A DNA stretch of 27,434 nt from a virus, in IMG/VR virus record IMGVR_UViG_3300025889_000768, positions 1-27,434 of that record. The stretch is one strand, 5' to 3'. The notes under the pieces were generated by a model. That model worked only from the letters and a program-made list of their open reading frames with translations, ran no database searches and was not told where the DNA came from. Positions within the stretch are counted from its first letter, which is position 1; each line of letters begins with the position of its first letter. The translations under genes and the position numbers were made by a program. Below are positions 1 to 5,794 of this stretch, piece after piece.

Positions 1-79
1 ATATAACCGTTGAGACCATTCGCCAATGGCATCTTAAGCGTGGCTGGTCGGATATCGGCTACCACTATGTCATTTACTT
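1..79. repeat. Left copy of 79-bp terminal direct repeat
   Basis: Bases 1-79 are identical to 27356-27434. The amidase frame runs through the repeat without interruption when the ends are joined, so the repeat is best read as the overlap of a circular assembly. It lies wholly inside the amidase gene. A length of 79 equals one of the k-mer sizes used by a common metagenome assembler (MEGAHIT), which fits an assembly overlap better than a biological terminal repeat. Confidence 0.95.
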
Positions 80-359
80 GGATGGATCTATCCACAAAGG
101 CCGACCCATTGAGAAAGTGGGCGCACATACCTCTGGGCAAAATACTGGAAGTATAGGCATCTGCTATGTCGGAGGAGTTGAGAAAGATGGCAAGACCCCA
201 AAGGACACAATGACCGACTTGCAAGAAACGGCAATGGTAAACCTTATCAAGGCATTGCGTGAGGAGTATGGGCGTTTGAGTCTGCACGGACACAATGAGT
301 ATGCCGCGAAGGCTTGTCCTTCGTTTAAAGTTTACGAGAAATTTGATTGGTTATTATGA
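1..359 (+). CDS. N-acetylmuramoyl-L-alanine amidase (endolysin), 3' part
   Basis: This is the 3' part of a 137-aa endolysin whose first codons lie at 27301-27355. It should cleave the amide bond between N-acetylmuramate and L-alanine in peptidoglycan at lysis. It resembles T7 lysozyme (Amidase_2 family): zinc ligands His10, His116 and Cys124, Tyr39 in a GYHY motif, and Lys122 in KACPSF. The spacings H10-Y39 (29) and H116-C124 (8) equal those of T7 lysozyme H17-Y46 and H122-C130. No signal peptide or wall-binding domain is seen, so it needs a holin to reach the wall. The stop codon overlaps the next start (ATGA at 356). T7 lysozyme also inhibits its RNA polymerase; nothing here shows whether that role exists. 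Confidence 0.93.
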   Translation, partial: ITVETIRQWHLKRGWSDIGYHYVIYLDGSIHKGRPIEKVGAHTSGQNTGSIGICYVGGVEKDGKTPKDTMTDLQETAMVNLIKALREEYGRLSLHGHNEYAAKACPSFKVYEKFDWLL

Positions 360-454
360 GTGATTTAAACAACTGGATAGATGAACTTGAAGAATTACCC
401 GTTAACCCGTTATGCTCTATTGATGATGAGCATTGCGACTCTTGTGGGAGTTAG
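356..454 (+). CDS. Small 32-aa protein nested over the spanin start
   Basis: The ATG overlaps the amidase stop (ATGA), the coupling used throughout this genome. The product is acidic in its first half (NNWIDELEELP) and ends in a Cys-rich tail (C-S-I-D-D-E-H-C-D-S-C-G-S). From 381 to 454 it overlaps the spanin gene in another frame, covering that gene's signal peptide and lipobox. It may be a real peptide or simply a translated leader that delivers ribosomes to the spanin start 25 bases downstream. I do not recognise it. Confidence 0.45.
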   Translation: MSDLNNWIDELEELPVNPLCSIDDEHCDSCGS

Positions 455-791
455 TGGGTGCGGTGGTGCGAAAACGCTCCAAGAGAGTGTAATTGTTCGG
501 GACACAGTTGTAGTCACAAAGGAGAGGGTGATTCAAGACACCCTCGTCCTCCAAAGGGATACGACTATTTACCAAGATCGCGTAAAGCTTGAGGTTAGGT
601 ATCTGGAAGGAGAGAAGGTACTGGTGAGGGCTGAATGCCCTCCCGACACCATCCGAATAGAAACCATTAAGGTCATCCAACCGAGCGTTCCGGAGAAGCC
701 TAAAATGGCTTGGGAGGGTTTCTTGGGATGGGTGATTGCTATCCTCTGCTTGTTGGTTATTGTCCGAACAGTTGTCCAGAAACTCATTTAA
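381..791 (+). CDS. Probable unimolecular spanin (u-spanin)
   Basis: 136 aa. The N terminus is a lipoprotein signal: basic K4/R10, a hydrophobic stretch, then the lipobox V24-S25-G26 with Cys27 as the lipidation site. The middle is predicted beta-rich and periplasmic, with alternating D/T/V residues. A single C-terminal transmembrane segment (about residues 113-131, FLGWVIAILCLLVIV) ends the protein. An outer-membrane lipid anchor at one end and an inner-membrane helix at the other is the architecture of phage T1 gp11, the u-spanin that joins the two membranes and fuses them after peptidoglycan loss. Length (T1 gp11 is 131 aa) and position directly after the endolysin agree. An ordinary lipoprotein is possible, but the C-terminal helix argues against it. 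Confidence 0.68.
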   Translation: MNLKNYPLTRYALLMMSIATLVGVSGCGGAKTLQESVIVRDTVVVTKERVIQDTLVLQRDTTIYQDRVKLEVRYLEGEKVLVRAECPPDTIRIETIKVIQPSVPEKPKMAWEGFLGWVIAILCLLVIVRTVVQKLI

Positions 792-877
792 GGTGCTTTT
801 CGTGCGATTTAAGCCACTCAATATAGCGGAGTGGTATGTGCGTATAGGTCAATGGGAGAAAGCCTCTTAAATCAAAG

Positions 878-920
878 ATTTCCCAAGGCGATGCAAAAAG
901 CCTTTGGGGAATTTTTTTTT
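878..920 (+). terminator. Intrinsic terminator ending the late/lysis transcript
   Basis: A near-perfect hairpin pairs GATTTCCCAAGGC (877-889) with GCCTTTGGGGAAT (900-912), with one bulged T and a ten-base loop, followed by T9 (912-920). It lies after the last lysis gene and before the early operon. A smaller upstream hairpin (CCACTC 814-819 with GAGTGG 829-834) lies in the same untranslated tail. Otherwise 792-876 shows nothing I can name. Confidence 0.85.
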
Positions 921-928
921 AAAAATTA

Positions 929-960
929 TTTGGTGGATAGTACTTTGTTTCATATTTTTT
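929..960 (+). promoter_or_regulatory. Candidate Bacteroidota-type early promoter
   Basis: TTTG (929-932), a 20-nt spacer, then TATTTTTT (953-960) matches the Bacteroidota pattern TTTG-N19-21-TAnnTTTG at all but the final base. It lies just after the late terminator and faces the early genes, leaving a leader of about 80 nt that carries the C6/G6 hairpin. The region is A/T rich, so a chance match is possible. Confidence 0.5.
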
Positions 961-962
961 AC

Positions 963-1048
963 AACTTAAGTTATATATCTTAACTTACTTAACTTAACTA
1001 CCCCCCTTATAGGGGGGTATAGTATTAGTTAGTATATTTACTTAACTA
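963..1048. repeat. CTTAA repeat cluster and palindromes before the early operon
   Basis: AACTTAAGTT (963-972) is a perfect palindrome. From 979 to 1000 the sequence is built of CTTAA/CTTA/CTTAA/CTTAA/CTA units. ACTTAACTA occurs at 992-1000 and again at 1040-1048, flanking the hairpin at 999-1019 and running into the first start codon. This looks like an operator or iteron-like array, but no binding protein is known. Confidence 0.5.
999..1019. promoter_or_regulatory. Perfect C6/G6 hairpin in the early leader
   Basis: TACCCCCC (999-1006) and GGGGGGTA (1012-1019) form an 8-bp perfect stem with loop TTATA. No T tract follows (TATAGTATTAG), so it is not an intrinsic terminator. It lies 29 nt upstream of the first early ATG (1048). 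It may regulate translation, stabilise the leader mRNA, or act as a DNA structure at an origin. Confidence 0.6.
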
Positions 1049-1215
1049 TGACAAGAGAAGAAAAGATCAGACATTGGAACAAGATTGAGAAGGGTGAGAT
1101 ACCTGATGACTACCAAAATCCCTTCCTCTCGCATTTCGGATTTATGGACTACCCATTGGACTACCATCAAGAAAAAACAAGAGAACGTGCAAAAAGAAGA
1201 TACGGTTGCGAATGA
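1048..1215 (+). CDS. First early protein, unknown, 55 aa
   Basis: ATG 1048 is the first start after the regulatory region. The product is charged, basic at the C terminus (TRERAKRRYG), with an aromatic middle (FLSHFGFMDYPLDYHQ). No domain is recognised. Its stop overlaps the next start (ATGA at 1212). As the first gene after the promoter it could act on the host immediately after infection, but the sequence does not show how. Confidence 0.7.
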   Translation: MTREEKIRHWNKIEKGEIPDDYQNPFLSHFGFMDYPLDYHQEKTRERAKRRYGCE

Positions 1216-1577
1216 CCACCAAGGGTGGCATTTTATTTATTGGGATGAAAACCCTAACTTTACCAACGATGACACCAAAGTACTACATCGGAAAGCATAA
1301 GCAGATTGAAGCTTTTGACGTTGTCCTTGATTTCCAAGAGGACAACTACAACCTTGGCACGGCAATAACCTATTTGCTTCGTGCTGGTAAGAAGCCAAAC
1401 AACCCTATGGCACAAGATATCCGCAAGGCTATCGCCCACTTGGAAAAAGAACTGGAACATCAAACCCGTAAATCTGCCAACCACCTTGAGTACTTTGAAC
1501 ACCATACCTCATCCGCAAAAGTCAAACACGATGGAATGGCATTACTATACCAACAAGTCCACAAAGAGGAAGATTGA
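1212..1577 (+). CDS. DUF3310-like protein (phage nucleotide-kinase-like)
   Basis: 121 aa from ATG 1212, chosen for its ATGA overlap with the preceding stop; ATG 1245 or 1269 are alternatives nearer the conserved core. The core carries the family pattern: YYIGKHKQIEAFDVV, then the NLGTAITYLLRAGKK stretch, then DIRKAIAHLEKEL. DUF3310 proteins are small helical phage proteins, sometimes annotated as nucleotide kinases, with no proven reaction that I can cite. The C-terminal 30 residues overlap the next gene. Confidence 0.75.
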   Translation: MTTKGGILFIGMKTLTLPTMTPKYYIGKHKQIEAFDVVLDFQEDNYNLGTAITYLLRAGKKPNNPMAQDIRKAIAHLEKELEHQTRKSANHLEYFEHHTSSAKVKHDGMALLYQQVHKEED

Positions 1578-1728
1578 CAACCTCCTCCAAAAAGCTGCCG
1601 GGTTGTTCGCCAACTGCGAACCCACCTACGATGCCCGTCAGAAAGCTCTAAAGCAAGAGCAAGAGATCCTCAAACAAATCTATGACCTTGACCCCCACTT
1701 CGCAGAGCGATGCGGTTATAAGCGTTGA
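1531..1728 (+). CDS. Unknown small helical protein, 65 aa
   Basis: Starts at ATG 1531 inside the end of the DUF3310-like gene (47-nt overlap) and overlaps the resolvase start by another 47 nt. It begins MEWHYYTNKSTKRKIDNLL and is rich in K, E and Q, probably two or three helices. The same frame is open upstream of 1531, but that part only shadows the DUF3310 gene. Not recognised. Confidence 0.65.
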   Translation: MEWHYYTNKSTKRKIDNLLQKAAGLFANCEPTYDARQKALKQEQEILKQIYDLDPHFAERCGYKR

Positions 1729-2065
1729 GGTAGGCAAAGTCCCCTCCCTAAACTCCTTCTACGCATCCAAGCATTGGATAGTGCGTAAGAAGGCAAAGGA
1801 CAAATTCAAGGAGGAGATACTCGCCCAGCTTGATCATTACGACAAGGTCACCTTCCAATGCATCAGCGTAAAGGCATTGGTCAACTACCGCTACGATTTA
1901 GACAATTCTATTATGTGCGTCAAGTTTGCTCTTGATGCATTCAAGGACTGGGGGGGCATCCCCGATGACACCAAGTCCTATGTCTGCAAGGTCACCATCC
2001 AAGATGATGACACCTTGCCAAAGGACACCGCAAAAGTTTTTTTCATACCGCGTTTTGAATGTTGA
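1682..2065 (+). CDS. RusA-like Holliday junction resolvase
   Basis: 127 aa. RusA cuts four-way DNA junctions as a dimer using a cluster of aspartates. Here Asp72, Asp74 (in YDLDN) and Asp96 (in PDD) match E. coli RusA Asp70, Asp72 and Asp91 in number and spacing, and Lys81 may stand for Lys76. The N terminus VGKVPSLNSFYASKHW is also family-like. It would resolve recombination intermediates or branched DNA before packaging. ATG 1682 is the only ATG that keeps the whole domain, despite the 47-nt overlap with the gene before it. Confidence 0.85.
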   Translation: MTLTPTSQSDAVISVEVGKVPSLNSFYASKHWIVRKKAKDKFKEEILAQLDHYDKVTFQCISVKALVNYRYDLDNSIMCVKFALDAFKDWGGIPDDTKSYVCKVTIQDDDTLPKDTAKVFFIPRFEC

Positions 2066-2085
2066 TAAAGTTTTCCATATATTTG
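2054..2085 (+). promoter_or_regulatory. Bacteroidota promoter, exact consensus
   Basis: TTTG (2054-2057), 20 nt, TATATTTG (2078-2085) matches TTTG-N19-21-TAnnTTTG exactly. It straddles the stop codon of the RusA-like gene. Transcription would start at about 2090-2092, only a few bases before ATG 2096. It should drive the SSB-like gene and its two small upstream genes by the host primary sigma factor. Confidence 0.7.
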
Positions 2086-2095
2086 GGGAAACCAA

Positions 2096-2308
2096 ATGGA
2101 AAACAAAATGAAAACAAGAACACAATTGGACTACTGTCCACAAGGCTATCAAGACCTGATCGCCTACAAGGATGCCCGTATTGAGGCATTGCAAAAAGAA
2201 CTCAAGATGACACGATACTCTCTTGAGATAGCCTTGAAAGATTACGATAATGTCATCCAAGCTACTGACAAGACCATTGACTGGATGAATGAAAGGTTAA
2301 TGCGATGA
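2096..2308 (+). CDS. Unknown helical protein, 70 aa
   Basis: First gene after the promoter at 2054-2085. It is predicted largely helical and possibly coiled coil (DARIEALQKELKMTRYSLEI). ATG 2096 is used; an internal ATG at 2108 would fit a longer leader. The stop overlaps the next start (ATGA at 2305). No family recognised. Confidence 0.65.
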   Translation: MENKMKTRTQLDYCPQGYQDLIAYKDARIEALQKELKMTRYSLEIALKDYDNVIQATDKTIDWMNERLMR

Positions 2309-2439
2309 AGACAAAGGCATACATCTCTTGGCTTGAGGAGCGCGTAGTGCGCTTGGAGATAGAACTTGCCGAGAGCAAGAAACGAGAATTTATGAATCTA
2401 CAATTAAATCAATTCAATCAACAATGGCAAAAATCGTAA
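2305..2439 (+). CDS. Unknown coiled-coil protein, 44 aa
   Basis: ATGA overlap with the preceding gene and 16-nt overlap with the SSB-like gene. The product (KAYISWLEERVVRLEIELAE) shows heptad-like spacing of L, V and I, then a Gln/Asn-rich tail. It may pair with the similar small protein just upstream. No function can be assigned. Confidence 0.55.
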   Translation: MKTKAYISWLEERVVRLEIELAESKKREFMNLQLNQFNQQWQKS

Positions 2440-2834
2440 GCATCAACCCCACCGGACAATGGCAAGACCTCCACAAAATGGAAGTAAGCTTTGATGACGG
2501 ACAATCAGGAACGGCATTCTCCAAGACACCAACGCCTTGGTATAGCGTAGGCGATGAGGTAGAGTACTCCCTCAACGCTAAAGGATCGGTAAAGATTAGC
2601 AAAGGCACAAGCGGATACGCACCAAAGCCTTCCTATGGAGGAGGCTCTACCAACAAAGATGAGCAGATTGCCAAGAGCGTAGTCTTCAAAGGAGCTATTG
2701 ACTTGGCGTGTGCTGGTATGATCAAGGTCACGGACATCACCTCCTTTGTGGAGAAGTACACTCCCGTGCTTACTGGCGCAACCCAGCAAGGAGCAACACA
2801 CGCTCAACACTTTCCGCAAGAATCACCTTTCTAA
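2424..2834 (+). CDS. Putative single-stranded DNA-binding (OB-fold-like) protein
   Basis: 136 aa. The N-terminal 60 residues alternate hydrophobic and polar residues as a small beta barrel would (MAKIVSINPTG, KMEVSFDDGQSG, GDEVEYSLNAKGSVKIS). A Gly/Ser linker and a helix (AKSVVFKGAIDLACAG) follow. The C terminus ends HFPQESPF, recalling the Pro-Phe tip that bacterial SSB proteins use to recruit partners, though it is less acidic. It stands alone between an exact promoter and a strong terminator, directly before the helicase gene. The SSB call is inference from shape, tip and context, not from a confident family match. Confidence 0.45.
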   Translation: MAKIVSINPTGQWQDLHKMEVSFDDGQSGTAFSKTPTPWYSVGDEVEYSLNAKGSVKISKGTSGYAPKPSYGGGSTNKDEQIAKSVVFKGAIDLACAGMIKVTDITSFVEKYTPVLTGATQQGATHAQHFPQESPF

Positions 2835-2840
2835 CCAAAG

Positions 2841-2863
2841 CCCCTCTACGGAGGGGTTTTTTT
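2841..2863 (+). terminator. Intrinsic terminator with UACG tetraloop
   Basis: CCCCTC (2841-2846) pairs with GAGGGG (2851-2856) around the loop TACG, a stable UNCG-type tetraloop, followed by T7 (2857-2863). It follows the SSB-like stop by six bases. Together with the promoter at 2054-2085 it makes the 2096-2834 genes a separate unit and would limit read-through into the helicase. Confidence 0.9.
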
Positions 2864-2878
2864 ATTACCTTTCGGCAT

Positions 2879-3811
2879 ATGCTGAACCATCCACTCATTG
2901 CAAAAACTGGAGACATTATGTCCTACTTGGAGAAGGCACGGAAGAACCAACTTCCGGAGTCTTCCAAGTTTGGATATCCAGCCATTGATGACTACCTACG
3001 CTTTAAGAAGGGAAACCTTATTGTTGTCACGGGACACGCCAACGTAGGTAAGACCCATACCATCCTATTCCTGATGCTAAAGCATACGCTTACCAACGGA
3101 ACGCGGTGGTTAGTCTATTCATCAGAGAACGATGTAAGGAGTATCGTGCGTAAGCTCATTGAGTTCTTGGAGGGTAAGCAGATACAGTATATTGAGGAGG
3201 CGCGGTTCTACCGCCAATTGGATTTCATCAATGGGCATTTCCAGTTCATTGACAACGAAAACCTCTTTGATGTCTTCGGGCTGCTGGAGGCAGCAGAGCA
3301 GATGTATGATGAGTGGCAGTTTGACGGGTTCTTTATTGATCCCTACAATTCCCTGACTATCAACCAAAAGAAATTGGGCAAGGTATCCACCCACGAATAC
3401 CACTATGAGGCTACGAGCCACCTTCGGGTATTCTGCAAGAAGCTATCCTCAATGGTCATAGTAAACACCCACCCAGCAACGGAAGCCTTACGAAGATTGC
3501 ATTCGGGAAGCCATCCTTACAAGGGACATCCAATGCCCCCGATGGCAAGTGATGTAGAGGGCGGTGGTAAGTTCGTAAACCGAGCCGATGAATTCATTGT
3601 CATACACCGCTATACCCAGCACGAAACGGATTGGATATTCACGGACGTCCACGTCCGCAAAGTCAAGGAGCTGGAGACGGGAGGCCGACCAACGGCCTTG
3701 GAGCAACCCATTCGGATGGAGTCAATGAAATTCAATGTGGGTTTTATCATAAATTTGGAGAGCATCATCCCACACAAACCTATACAAAAGCAAGTAGATG
3801 TTCCCTTCTGA
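2879..3811 (+). CDS. DnaB/Twinkle-like replicative helicase (RecA-fold ATPase)
   Basis: 310 aa from ATG 2879; the frame is open further upstream, but that would cross the SSB-like gene and the terminator. Walker A is G52-HANVGK-T59, a catalytic Glu lies in SSEN (Glu83, as in DnaB SLE), Walker B ends FFID154, and VNTHP (about residue 199) occupies the sensor-histidine motif of Twinkle/T7 gp4 helicases. This is the RecA-like motor of a hexameric helicase. The protein lacks the DnaB N-terminal domain and any primase domain, so priming and loading must come from the host or other phage proteins. An AAA ATPase of related fold remains possible. Confidence 0.75.
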   Translation: MLNHPLIAKTGDIMSYLEKARKNQLPESSKFGYPAIDDYLRFKKGNLIVVTGHANVGKTHTILFLMLKHTLTNGTRWLVYSSENDVRSIVRKLIEFLEGKQIQYIEEARFYRQLDFINGHFQFIDNENLFDVFGLLEAAEQMYDEWQFDGFFIDPYNSLTINQKKLGKVSTHEYHYEATSHLRVFCKKLSSMVIVNTHPATEALRRLHSGSHPYKGHPMPPMASDVEGGGKFVNRADEFIVIHRYTQHETDWIFTDVHVRKVKELETGGRPTALEQPIRMESMKFNVGFIINLESIIPHKPIQKQVDVPF

Positions 3812-4118
3812 TCCCACCTTTAACGAGCTACACATCCGCGAGAAGCAGATGCTCCTATCTGCTCACCTCATTTGGCTGAACGATTTAGCCAATGTCCAAG
3901 AGACGGTAGATGACCAAAACGAGGTCATCAACAAGCTCATTGATTTGGTGGAGGTAGATAGGGTGCTTAACTATTTCATTGACTACGAGAGAAGCGTAAA
4001 CCGCTTCCTCAATGAGGCGCGTTTGGAAAACGCCAAACTGCGATACGAAAACCAAGAGATGAAACAAACGATAGACAACCTACAAAAAGCACTTGACAAT
4101 GCAGCATCAAGCTTGTAA
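3798..4118 (+). CDS. Unknown coiled-coil protein, 106 aa
   Basis: Overlaps the helicase end by 14 nt. Strongly helical: long stretches of E, N, L and K, with a likely coiled coil at the C terminus (ENAKLRYENQEMKQTIDNLQ). Being coupled to the helicase, it may be a helicase partner or loader, but no loader motif is visible. The DnaA-like protein two genes on also has a coiled-coil tail. Confidence 0.65.
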   Translation: MFPSDPTFNELHIREKQMLLSAHLIWLNDLANVQETVDDQNEVINKLIDLVEVDRVLNYFIDYERSVNRFLNEARLENAKLRYENQEMKQTIDNLQKALDNAASSL

Positions 4119-4368
4119 GAACTTCCAGCCCGGAGAACACCTCCGCAGTAATGCGGGAGAGGTGTTTGAGGTGGTGTCAAGAGAGACCTACTTCTGCAAA
4201 GGATGTGATTGTAAATTTCCCTACTTTTGTGATGAGATGAAGGAGCATACGATGCTCACCATCCGCAGTCAAAGAGGCGAATGGGAAATGTCTCTCAAGA
4301 CACTAAACGATAAGTACAACCTTGGAGCTATCCAAGAGGAAACCAAGATCCGAACAAAATGGAAATAA
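4099..4368 (+). CDS. Unknown Cys-containing protein, 89 aa
   Basis: ATG 4099 is used; TTG 4093 is also in frame. It holds a Cys cluster (C-K-G-C-D-C-K-F-P-Y-F-C) that could bind zinc, within a short beta-rich region, followed by a charged C terminus. It overlaps the preceding gene by 20 nt and the DnaA-like gene by 10 nt, so the three are probably translated together. No family recognised. Confidence 0.6.
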   Translation: MQHQACKNFQPGEHLRSNAGEVFEVVSRETYFCKGCDCKFPYFCDEMKEHTMLTIRSQRGEWEMSLKTLNDKYNLGAIQEETKIRTKWK

Positions 4369-4775
4369 GCGAACTCATCACTGCCAAAGAACTATTCTTC
4401 CGCAACAACAAGATACTGGATGACAACTCACGCAAACGTCCGGTGGTCTATGCGCGGACGGCTTTCTCCGCTGCCTTTAAAAAGGAGGGATGCGTTAAGA
4501 TTGGTAGAGTGCTGGGGCGTGACCACGCCTCCGTTGTCCACTATATGAAGAGCCACAACACGCTCATCCAATACAAGGACTACCGCGAACTCTACGAGAA
4601 GGCTCTTGAGTTCCGCAAGGCGTTTATGGAGGATGATGACTTGCCGATGATGTCGCACCAAGACCTGATCAAGGTCATCCAAGACCTACGTCAGGAGTTA
4701 AGAGAGGAAAAGGAAAAAGCCGACAAGTTGTATATTTACAAGCAGCAGATGGAAAATATAAAGCAGATGCTATGA
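4359..4775 (+). CDS. Stand-alone DnaA domain IV-like DNA-binding protein
   Basis: 138 aa. Residues 25-62 follow the DnaA domain IV pattern: basic R25/R27, the aRxxAxxxxxKE helix (32-43), then KIGRVLGRDHASVVHY (47-62), whose GRDHASVVH matches the DnaA-box-binding signature GRDHTTVLHA. DnaA domain IV binds DnaA boxes through this helix-turn-helix. The AAA+ domain III is absent; instead a Lys/Glu-rich coiled coil follows (about 98-138). It is coupled to the genes around it and lies between the helicase and the sigma factor. It could mark the phage origin, load the helicase, or occupy host DnaA boxes. Domain assignment is confident; the role is inferred. Confidence 0.78.
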   Translation: MEISELITAKELFFRNNKILDDNSRKRPVVYARTAFSAAFKKEGCVKIGRVLGRDHASVVHYMKSHNTLIQYKDYRELYEKALEFRKAFMEDDDLPMMSHQDLIKVIQDLRQELREEKEKADKLYIYKQQMENIKQML

Positions 4776-4915
4776 CGTTTAGAATAAGCCCCCTTGTTGG
4801 TATAATGTTTGGAATCAACTGGCTTGATTGGGGCGAAGATGGATACGAAGAGGTTGGACACCGCTATGAGTTGCAGATTGCCGTTGGTGTCTTTATCATT
4901 CAAGTTATATCGTAA
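4772..4915 (+). CDS. Unknown 47-aa protein, possibly membrane-associated
   Basis: ATGA overlap with the DnaA-like gene; its stop overlaps the sigma-factor start (TAATG at 4913). Two hydrophobic stretches (ISPLVGIMFGINWL and IAVGVFIIQVIS) flank an acidic loop, compatible with membrane association. Not recognised. Its tight coupling on both sides supports translation. Confidence 0.55.
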   Translation: MTFRISPLVGIMFGINWLDWGEDGYEEVGHRYELQIAVGVFIIQVIS

Positions 4916-5442
4916 TGCTTGAGGCTCTCGCACAAAAGCACGGAGACTGGCTAAAGATGCTACACTCCTTTGGATGCGAGACTCACCTTGCGGAGGACAT
5001 CGTGCAAGAGATGTACCTACGCCTACACAAATATGTGGATGACCCCGAAAGAATAATGTACGGGGAGGAGATAAACACCTACTTCGTTTATATCACCCTC
5101 CGCAATATGTACTCTACCATCCAGCGTATGAAGACCAAGGTGCGCTTTGTAAGCATTGAGGAGCTTCCTGATGAGCTTATTTACGAAGAGCCGAACATTC
5201 AGTCCCTTGAGGAATTTGACAACCTCATAGATACCATTTGGGAGAATGTGGAGGATTGGCATTGGTACGACAAGAAGCTATTTGAAATCTACCACAACTC
5301 ACCAATGAGCATCCGCAGCATTGCGGAAGAGACAAAAATCTCCGCACGTTCTATATTTAACACCTTAAAGAATGGCAAAGAAAGAATCCAAACCGACTGC
5401 AACCCAGCCTACCAAACGTGGAAGGAAGCCAAAGAAGGCTGA
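4915..5442 (+). CDS. Phage RNA polymerase sigma factor (ECF-like)
   Basis: 175 aa. Region 2 is visible as AEDIVQEMYLRLHKY (26-40) and INTYFVYITLRNMYSTI, as in ECF sigma factors. Region 4 is the helix-turn-helix MSIRSIAEETKISARSIFNTL (about 130-150). Such proteins redirect host RNA polymerase to new promoters. It sits at the end of the early block and probably switches on the late genes; the AGTTATTTAA motifs listed here are candidate targets. The C-terminal 23 residues overlap the next gene in another frame. No anti-sigma domain is seen. Confidence 0.75.
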   Translation: MLEALAQKHGDWLKMLHSFGCETHLAEDIVQEMYLRLHKYVDDPERIMYGEEINTYFVYITLRNMYSTIQRMKTKVRFVSIEELPDELIYEEPNIQSLEEFDNLIDTIWENVEDWHWYDKKLFEIYHNSPMSIRSIAEETKISARSIFNTLKNGKERIQTDCNPAYQTWKEAKEG

Positions 5443-5794
5443 AGGGTTAGGTGATACCATTGAGCAGATAACAACCGCCACGGGCATCAAGGCTGCGGTG
5501 GATTGGTTCGTTGATGCTACTGGTATTGATTGTGGCTGCGAAGCAAGAAAGGAGAAACTCAACAAGATGTTCCGCTATCGCAAACCCAACTGTATGATCA
5601 GGGAGGAATACGAGTTCTTTGCCGACTACCGCAAGAGGCGAACTGCCGTACTAAACGTCAAAGACCAAGAGGTACTTCTCAAAATGTATAACCGCATCTT
5701 CAATAGCAACGAGCAGCCCTCAAGCTGCGGATCGTGCTGGAAGGAGAGAATAAACCACTTGGATGCAGTATTCAATACCTACGAAGGAGAGTGA
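5372..5794 (+). CDS. Unknown phage protein with CGC-EARKEKLN and CGSC motifs
   Basis: 140 aa from ATG 5372, overlapping the sigma gene by 71 nt. The N terminus is Lys/Pro-rich and disordered (TKRGRKPKKAEG, AT-hook-like). A conserved-looking block (ATGIDCGCEARKEKLNKMF) and a later SSCGSC motif could bind metal together. I recall similar Cys motifs in small proteins of Bacteroidota phages, without a known function. The GRKP stretch suggests DNA contact. Confidence 0.65.
   Translation: MAKKESKPTATQPTKRGRKPKKAEGLGDTIEQITTATGIKAAVDWFVDATGIDCGCEARKEKLNKMFRYRKPNCMIREEYEFFADYRKRRTAVLNVKDQEVLLKMYNRIFNSNEQPSSCGSCWKERINHLDAVFNTYEGE

Noticed and set aside
88-96. CTATCCACA, one mismatch from a DnaA box
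   Set aside because: Single copy inside the amidase gene, no cluster and no A/T-rich element beside it.
800-900. tRNA-like string (GCGGAGTGGTA and nearby hairpins) after the spanin gene
   Set aside because: No acceptor stem, anticodon arm or T-loop can be folded; the hairpins are explained by the terminator.
999-1019. C6/G6 hairpin as a terminator
   Set aside because: No T tract follows on either strand.
2708-2878. N-terminal extension of the helicase frame
   Set aside because: It would overlap the SSB-like gene and run across a strong terminator; ATG 2879 gives a normal start.
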